Assembly (NCBI GenBank): GCA_903934275.1
Contig: CAIZNF010000230.1
Location: 1-8,466 of the forward strand
Source: an uncultured Nitrosomonadales bacterium
Lineage (GTDB): Bacteria; Pseudomonadota; Gammaproteobacteria; Burkholderiales; Gallionellaceae
Direction: 5' to 3'
Length of the DNA stretch: 8,466 bases
Shown here: piece after piece, positions 1 to 4,051 of the stretch
How positions within the stretch are numbered: position 1 is the first letter of the stretch
How the letters are laid out: the number at the start of each line of letters is the position of its first letter
Made by a program: the position numbers and the translations under genes
The notes under the pieces: model-generated
The model's input: only the letters and a program-made list of their open reading frames with translations
Database searches by the model: none
Told to the model about the DNA's origin: nothing

Positions 1-10
1 CACAGATTTA

Positions 11-70
11 CGCAGATTAAAATCAGCAAAAGCTCAACAATAGAGTTTGTTTGAATCTATTTAATCTGCG
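11..70. repeat. Short inverted repeat (11-bp arms) downstream of the FHA membrane gene
   Basis: CGCAGATTAAA at 11-21 is the perfect reverse complement of TTTAATCTGCG at 60-70, with a 38-nt AT-rich spacer. The motif CAGATT also recurs directly at 3-8 and 13-18. The repeat lies just past the stop of the minus-strand FHA gene. It may be a remnant of a dispersed repeat or a weak 3' stem for that operon. The long loop and missing T-run argue against a standard intrinsic terminator. Confidence 0.4.
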
Positions 71-109
71 GATAATGGACTTCCTGATTAGCCACAAATT
101 CCAGCAACT

Positions 110-1051
110 CTATTCTGACACTCTTGACTTCAATACACTGGCCCCAGATATAAATTCATCAGTGGATTTTCCTTGTGCTCGCAACATCGAAGGCGGACCT
201 ATTGTGCGCGAAAATGACATATAAGACCGGTCACTTTCTGGTGTCAATACTTCAATTGTAAAAGCAACGCTACCCAAGCCAATAAACAAAGCTGTCAAAG
301 TTATTCTCAGCCTGCGGCGGCTGATCCGGCTGACCAGGATGATATGCCGGTAAAACAGCGTGCCGAGAATGAGCGGAAATGTCATATAAAGTAACATGTT
401 GATTATCTGGTTTTGGTTAAATGCAAAATCTACATAATCAATCGCGCAGCTTATTAACATAAGCAGGCCGATGAGCAGCGAAGCGATAACAGCATGAGCA
501 ATAATGTTCGCACACCCCGATTGCACCCGCCCGATTAGCGCCCAAAAGCCAGCCCAAAGCAGCAGCAACGGAATGTCAGGGAGAATTGGGCTCAATAGAA
601 TTTCATATACCTCAGCGCGATCATAATTTAGCCACTGATGGAGTAGATGCGACGACAACAATACCGTAACCCCGATGAAGAATGCTGGCCAGCCACGCAA
701 CCAAGGGATGCCTGGCAGTAGTTTTTCTGCTGGAACCAGATAATCAATTGGGCGTATACGAAGCTGCGTCTGCCCTATGCGTGCCACATTATTCGCCGAA
801 ATGATCGCATCAATTTGCTTGCCGCGCAGGGTATTGACCGTCAGGCCGTTAATGCTATCCAATCTTTTCAGTTGATAGCGCCCTTTATCTGTTTGGCTTA
901 TTTCAAGATGGCTTGCGGCAATATACGGGTCGTCCAGCACAATATCGTTAGTGTACGCACGCCCCACTTTAACCGGCCATTCATACACTGGATGGCGGGT
1001 GGCCACATCGCCATGCCGGTCCAATGTTTCGATCCACGCTAACCTTTCCAT
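110..1051 (-). CDS. FHA-domain integral membrane protein (five predicted TM helices)
   Basis: This 313-residue protein probably binds phospho-threonine peptides at the inner membrane. Residues about 5-100 form a forkhead-associated (FHA) domain with the expected landmarks: Gly30-Arg31 (KVGRAYTNDIVL), Ser47-His48 (AASHLEI) and Asn68-Gly69 (SINGLTV), which in the family contact the phosphopeptide. Hydrophobic helices follow at about 119-137, 151-173, 185-204, 215-237 and 249-268. The basic loop SRISRRRLR (241-249) between helices 4 and 5 fits a cytoplasmic FHA domain and a periplasmic tail of about 45 residues. The ATG overlaps the end of the upstream protease gene by 13 bp, with GGGAG about 8 nt ahead, so the two are probably translationally coupled. 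The likely partner is a threonine-phosphorylated protein, perhaps a substrate of the kinase encoded at 4052-6430; that link is inference. The membrane part matches no family I recognise. Confidence 0.88.
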   Translation of the reverse strand: MERLAWIETLDRHGDVATRHPVYEWPVKVGRAYTNDIVLDDPYIAASHLEISQTDKGRYQLKRLDSINGLTVNTLRGKQIDAIISANNVARIGQTQLRIRPIDYLVPAEKLLPGIPWLRGWPAFFIGVTVLLSSHLLHQWLNYDRAEVYEILLSPILPDIPLLLLWAGFWALIGRVQSGCANIIAHAVIASLLIGLLMLISCAIDYVDFAFNQNQIINMLLYMTFPLILGTLFYRHIILVSRISRRRLRITLTALFIGLGSVAFTIEVLTPESDRSYMSFSRTIGPPSMLRAQGKSTDEFISGASVLKSRVSE

Positions 1052-2358
1052 TTAAGCGCTCCCATGTAGAGTCGCACCATACGCATACCATCCTCATAGG
1101 CAAACCCACTCAAATAGAGTTTTGATACCAACGCGCGTTTCCCAGCATTTAGAGTGACCACCCGGAGATTGATGTCATACAAGCCAGGAAACTTGCGATA
1201 GGCACGCAAACAGAGCGCTGCTTTGCTTGGCATTCCTTTTAGGTCAACGATGGAATCGGTACAGGCATATTGGGTGAAATTTTTGCGCAATATTTTTTTA
1301 TCTTCCTTTTCTTGGCTGCCATATTTCTTGCCCAGCAAATGTCCGAACCGGAATGAATCAAGACTATCGCTCTGATATAAATTGCTCTCGAAGCGAACAC
1401 TCCCCACAATAATGTCATGGTCAACATACACATCGGAATAACCGGAACAGTAGTATGATCTTACTTTAAAGAATAACTTGGTTTCGGTTGCTTCTTCCGC
1501 CCAGCAGCGCATATACGGATCGGCTACATCCGGTACGGCGTAGCCAGCATCTTGCTGGACTGGCAATGGTTTGCGCGCCAACCGCTCTATAAGTGCGAAT
1601 GAATGCTGCTTCAATTGGCGTGTTATTTCTGGTTGAAATTTTGCCGCCGCCGCAGGTTCCGCGCGCCAGCGCGCAAGCAGCTCTTGTACAAACTGTGCTG
1701 GCACCAGAAAACCTCTCGATTCTCCCATCGATGCGTCATTGATTCCAACTAGCTCGCCTGATTTATTGACCACTGGCCCACCGCTCATGCCGGGGTTGAT
1801 TGCACCAGTAAAATGTATGAAGTCGTAGAATGAGTGTTCGCTCAGCCCGTTATTAACTCCCTCCACAATGATCAAACCGAGGTCATTCGGATTGCCCAGA
1901 GAGAATAGTTTTTCACCCTTTGAGATCGGATCGGCATGGAATTGAAGGTACGGCAACTGACTGCCCTTGCGCTGCAAGAGAGCCAGATCGTGCAGCACAT
2001 CAATAGCCAGCAAAGTTAGTGCGCCATGCTCGCCATTGCTGGCAACATAAGCCATCTCGTAGGCCTTGGGTTCTAATACGTGACTGGAAACAACATGGTA
2101 ATTAGTGATGACCAGACCGTCTTCGCTCACATAAAAACCGGAGCCGATGGAGTTTTGTGATTGGCTGCCCTTGAGTAGGGTTCTGACCTGCACCACAGAA
2201 TCCTTTGCAGCGGCGAATACGGTTTGTGCACTCCTATCCAGGCCAATTGGTTCTGCACGCTCATTTAGGTCAATCGTTTCTGAATAAGCAACGAAAGGGG
2301 CAAAACACACCAGTAGCAGAATGGTTTGCCAAGTACGCATTAAAAAATATTCTTTCAA
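1039..2358 (-). CDS. Secreted trypsin-like (S1 family) serine protease with unique C-terminal domain
   Basis: A 439-residue predicted periplasmic endopeptidase. Residues 8-25 look like a Sec signal peptide (MRTWQTILLLVCFAPFVAYS). The chymotrypsin-fold domain, about 42-232, carries a full HtrA-like triad: His88 in TNYHVV, Asp124 in VLHDLALL and Ser192 in NPGMSGGP. No PDZ domain follows. Residues about 280-439 form a domain I do not recognise, with four cysteines (285, 304, 366, 383) that could make two disulfides in the periplasm. The chosen start is TTG at 2356-2358, because AGGAGG lies 4 nt before it. The in-frame ATG at 2338-2340 sits 22 nt from that site; it would remove six residues and leave the signal peptide intact. 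The gene is first in an operon with the FHA membrane protein, overlapping it by 13 bp. The substrate is unknown; roles in protein quality control or in cleaving a regulated envelope protein are both possible. Confidence 0.9.
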   Translation of the reverse strand: MKEYFLMRTWQTILLLVCFAPFVAYSETIDLNERAEPIGLDRSAQTVFAAAKDSVVQVRTLLKGSQSQNSIGSGFYVSEDGLVITNYHVVSSHVLEPKAYEMAYVASNGEHGALTLLAIDVLHDLALLQRKGSQLPYLQFHADPISKGEKLFSLGNPNDLGLIIVEGVNNGLSEHSFYDFIHFTGAINPGMSGGPVVNKSGELVGINDASMGESRGFLVPAQFVQELLARWRAEPAAAAKFQPEITRQLKQHSFALIERLARKPLPVQQDAGYAVPDVADPYMRCWAEEATETKLFFKVRSYYCSGYSDVYVDHDIIVGSVRFESNLYQSDSLDSFRFGHLLGKKYGSQEKEDKKILRKNFTQYACTDSIVDLKGMPSKAALCLRAYRKFPGLYDINLRVVTLNAGKRALVSKLYLSGFAYEDGMRMVRLYMGALKWKG

Positions 2359-2362
2359 ATTT

Positions 2363-2368
2363 CCTCCT
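2363..2368 (-). promoter_or_regulatory. Ribosome binding site deciding a TTG start
   Basis: On the minus strand AGGAGG lies 4 nt upstream of TTG (2356-2358) and 22 nt upstream of the first in-frame ATG (2338-2340). The spacing favours the rare TTG start for the protease. No convincing -35/-10 pair was found further upstream. Confidence 0.6.
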
Positions 2369-2473
2369 CAATGTAACTCTGACAAACAGGACATGGTGCA
2401 GAATACTTGGGCTAGGGAAGTCTGTCGAGCCTGCCTTTACTCATTATTGCCTCAACTCTGTTTGTATGTACGC

Positions 2474-2482
2474 TAGCCGCAG
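2474..2482. repeat. Left direct repeat, putative target-site duplication of the MITE-like element
   Basis: TAGCCGCAG at 2474-2482 is repeated exactly at 2635-2643, directly outside the inverted termini of the element between them. Its last G is also the first base of the left terminus, so the duplication is 8 or 9 bp. Confidence 0.6.
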
Positions 2483-2634
2483 GGTGCAATTGAAAGTGTT
2501 GGTAATTCTATCGGTAGCGTGCGCTGTGCGCACGATTTTTGGTTGTGTTGTCGTGCGCACAGCGCACGCTACGCGCGAACCTGACACAGGGGGACACAGA
2601 TTAGCAAATTGACCAACACTTTAAAATGCACCCG
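2482..2634. mobile_element. MITE-like non-autonomous element (~153 bp), terminal inverted repeats
   Basis: The left end (2482-2507) and the reverse complement of the right end (2607-2633) align as GGGTGCA, four bases with two mismatches, AAAGTGTTGGT, then AATT with one extra base on the right. That is 24 matches in 26 aligned positions plus one gap. The centre holds a perfect 22-bp-arm palindrome (2514-2572). Direct repeats of TAGCCGCAG flank the element at 2474-2482 and 2635-2643. Terminal inverted repeats, flanking duplications, small size and no coding capacity are the standard marks of a miniature inverted-repeat transposable element moved by a transposase encoded elsewhere. The transposase family cannot be named from the ends alone; 8-9-bp duplications occur in several IS families. 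The element sits in the promoter region between the divergent protease gene and the 122-aa gene, so it may affect expression of either. Confidence 0.7.
2514..2572. repeat. Perfect 22-bp-arm palindrome with self-complementary arms
   Basis: The arm at 2514-2535 begins GTAGCGTGCGCTGTGCGCAC and ends with GA. It is matched exactly in reverse complement at 2551-2572, around a 15-nt T/G-rich spacer. Each arm also folds on itself: GTGCGC, TGT, GCGCAC at 2519-2533, and the mirror image in the right arm. The sequence can therefore form one long hairpin or two small ones. It resembles short GC-rich palindromes dispersed in proteobacterial genomes; that comparison is from memory and not checked. Confidence 0.8.
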
Positions 2635-2643
2635 TAGCCGCAG
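2635..2643. repeat. Right direct repeat, putative target-site duplication of the MITE-like element
   Basis: TAGCCGCAG, identical to 2474-2482, lies one base beyond the right inverted terminus. The single extra G at 2634 is the only irregularity in the junctions. Confidence 0.6.
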
Positions 2644-2703
2644 TGTTGCACTTGCAAAATATGATAGAGTTACCTAGTCCAATATATAGCGCACCATGGC
2701 CAA

Positions 2704-3072
2704 ATGAGTGTTACCAAGGAATACATGAGCAGGGGCAACTCAACCAGAGACTCTGGACTGAGACCTTCGCCTATAAACAATATTGCTCAAGAGTGCTTGC
2801 ATGCAGCCAATGACCGCTGGAAGAAGTTCCACGCGGACGTGGAAGACCCCACCAAAATCAGTCGGCTCGGCTTAGGTGTTGTCAAGGATGGCTGGAAGTG
2901 GGCAACGGCTGTTTCCGAAGGTTATTTCGTGGTGGACAAAAGCTCTGTATCAAATGAAAGCGGTGTTGAATGTATGAGCCACAATTGGTTTAGGCTGACT
3001 GAAAAGGGTTATCGTGCCATCTGCACCCTGACCGACAGGGAATACATTCCTCTCAGTTGGAGGCAATCATGA
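2704..3072 (+). CDS. Hypothetical protein, 122 residues
   Basis: I do not recognise this protein. It is soluble, with no signal peptide or membrane segment, and has cysteines at 31, 90 and 107. A helical stretch at about 25-45 (NNIAQECLHAANDRWKKF) leads into a part rich in aromatic residues (GWKWATAVSEGYFVV). The C-terminal NWFRLTEKGYRAI (94-106) resembles the last helix and wing of some winged-helix proteins, but that is only a likeness. No good Shine-Dalgarno precedes the ATG at 2704, whereas AAGGA lies 4 nt before the in-frame ATG at 2725. The true product may therefore be 115 residues starting MSRGNSTRD. A TATGAT at 2660-2665 could be a -10 box, but no matching -35 is seen. The stop overlaps the start of the next gene (ATGA), so the two are probably co-translated. 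The only upstream neighbour is the MITE. Confidence 0.65.
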   Translation: MSVTKEYMSRGNSTRDSGLRPSPINNIAQECLHAANDRWKKFHADVEDPTKISRLGLGVVKDGWKWATAVSEGYFVVDKSSVSNESGVECMSHNWFRLTEKGYRAICTLTDREYIPLSWRQS

Positions 3073-3290
3073 CAGGCTTCATCAGAAAAATATCACCCGA
3101 CTGCTGGCACCTGTCAAATGGCAAGGACACCGCAAAAGTGGAACTCGTTGACGGCGTGTATCAGGTCAAAGTTCCCAACACTGAGGGCGGCAAGATTAGC
3201 CTGCTGTCCGAAGACAAATTTGATTCATTTGATGCCGCTGCGGTGCTGCTTGACCAGTACACCGCTGCTGCGGCAGCACGGAAGAGTTAG
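3069..3290 (+). CDS. Hypothetical small protein, 73 residues
   Basis: The start is ATG 3069-3071, which overlaps the previous gene's TGA as ATGA and has GGAGG at 3059-3063, 5 nt upstream. An in-frame TTG at 3057 is open but has no such support. The protein reads as a compact beta-rich domain: CWHLSNGKDTAKVELVDGVY, then KFDSFDAAAVLLDQY, ending in an Ala-rich tail. The ending 'SF, four residues or so, then A' recurs in the 62-aa protein at 6771-6959 (GSFINITEAVNAI), perhaps reflecting the same small fold. I cannot assign a function. Coupling to the 122-aa gene suggests the two products act together. Confidence 0.65.
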   Translation: MTGFIRKISPDCWHLSNGKDTAKVELVDGVYQVKVPNTEGGKISLLSEDKFDSFDAAAVLLDQYTAAAAARKS

Positions 3291-3544
3291 TCTATCCCGC
3301 TAGGGACAAGCCTTCGGCAACCTTATCGACCCGCATTCCTTGTCATTGACCTTGTGCGTAGGGCTTGCCGCCTCGCATAGCCGTGCAAAGATTTATCGTT
3401 AAAACGCCCCCAACCGCAAGACGGTGGGCTAATATCCCACATGCGCCATTCATGAATCGAAACAGGAGCCTGCTCTTTCTACTTTGGCGAGGGATAAAAT
3501 CAAGCCGAACAGCCGAGGTAAGTTTTTTACACAAGGGGATTGAG
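3291..3544 (+). other. Non-coding stretch ahead of the FHA-kinase genes
   Basis: No convincing gene was seen. Short complementary pieces are present: CAAGCC 3307-3312 with GGCTTG 3362-3367, GACAAG 3305-3310 with CTTGTC 3339-3344, and a small hairpin GTGGG/CCCAC at 3424-3440. They could form a structured leader but match no riboswitch I know. TAAAAT at 3495-3500 could be a -10 box, with no good -35. The reading frame of the downstream FHA gene stays open back to 3365, but that stretch looks non-coding. Confidence 0.3.
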
Positions 3545-3895
3545 ATGATTTATTTGACCGTAGCACTTGATGGCGTAAACCCGAAAGAATACGTCCTTGA
3601 GAAAGAAGTAATCACCATTGGCCGCGCCCCGGAAAATGATGTGTGCATCGAAAATATTGGGGTGAGTACCCACCATGCAAAAATCACATCGGCGGGCCTG
3701 CAACTTGATGACCTCAATAGCTCGAACGGCACTTACGTCAACGACCAGAAGGTTCAAACCCAGTTGCTGGAAAATGGCGATGTCATCAAAGTTGGGAAGC
3801 ACGAAATACGTTTTTTCCATTCCGGAGAAGTTCAACACGACTTAACCCCACTTGCCCCCACGTATAAAGTCCCCACGACAAAAACCAACTCGTAA
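3545..3895 (+). CDS. Small soluble FHA-domain protein
   Basis: A 116-residue cytoplasmic phospho-threonine-binding protein, essentially a single FHA domain. The landmarks are Gly-Arg in TIGRAPENDVCI, Ser/His in GVSTHHAKI, and the binding loop Asn-Gly in LNSSNGTYVN, followed by the final strands LENGDVIKVGKHEIRF. A Thr/Pro-rich tail (LTPLAPTYKVPTTKTNS) could be flexible and a phosphorylation target; that is inference. The start ATG 3545 has AAGGGG at 3533-3538, 6 nt upstream, and begins exactly where the FHA fold should begin. The same frame is open further upstream, but those residues do not look like protein. The next gene is a Ser/Thr kinase on the same strand 156 bp away, the classic FHA-kinase pairing in which the FHA protein reads the kinase's own phosphorylation or that of its substrates. 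Confidence 0.92.
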   Translation: MIYLTVALDGVNPKEYVLEKEVITIGRAPENDVCIENIGVSTHHAKITSAGLQLDDLNSSNGTYVNDQKVQTQLLENGDVIKVGKHEIRFFHSGEVQHDLTPLAPTYKVPTTKTNS

Positions 3896-3935
3896 ATTAG
3901 CCCATCATGCTAAAGGGAAATTGTTATAACTGACC

Positions 3936-4001
3936 ATGGCAGAAGAACCAACACAGACTGTTCCGCACGCCTTCCCAGCAGGATTTGTTACGCTGGAATA
4001 G
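3936..4001 (+). pseudogene. Micro-ORF duplicating the kinase linker peptide (kinase-start remnant)
   Basis: The 21-codon frame reads MAEEPTQTVPHAFPAGFVTLE and then stops. Residues 4-18 match residues 112-126 of the downstream kinase, EPTQTVSHALPAGFV, the segment just before its kinase domain, at 13 of 15 positions. Of those 13 identical residues, seven use different synonymous codons, so this is an old copy whose protein sequence was kept for a while rather than a fresh duplication. It starts with ATG, as would a paralogous kinase lacking the zinc-ribbon part. The likeliest reading is the surviving 5' end of a lost or replaced kinase gene. A functional small peptide is possible but lacks a good ribosome binding site (AAGGGA lies about 18 nt upstream). 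Confidence 0.55.
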
Positions 4002-4040
4002 TCTCACAAAGTAATTAGCTGCTTAGACAGTAATAATCTA

Positions 4041-4047
4041 GGAAGGA
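4041..4047 (+). promoter_or_regulatory. Ribosome binding site of the kinase gene
   Basis: GGAAGGA lies 4-5 nt before ATG 4052 and supports the start that includes the N-terminal cysteine pairs, as opposed to a later start near the kinase domain. Confidence 0.6.
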
Positions 4048-4051
4048 AACG

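Noticed and set aside
2205..2612. 135-codon open frame on the plus strand
   Set aside because: It runs antisense through the protease start and into the MITE; composition is not protein-like and there is no ribosome binding site.
3365..3544. N-terminal extension of the soluble FHA protein
   Set aside because: The extra 60 residues are Arg/Pro-rich and unlike a folded domain, while ATG 3545 has AAGGGG at ideal spacing and begins the FHA fold.
3291..3544. Possible tRNA, riboswitch or group II intron remnant
   Set aside because: No cloverleaf, conserved riboswitch core or domain V-like hairpin could be identified by eye.
3527..3838. 103-codon open frame on the minus strand
   Set aside because: It is the exact antisense of the FHA domain and has no independent support.
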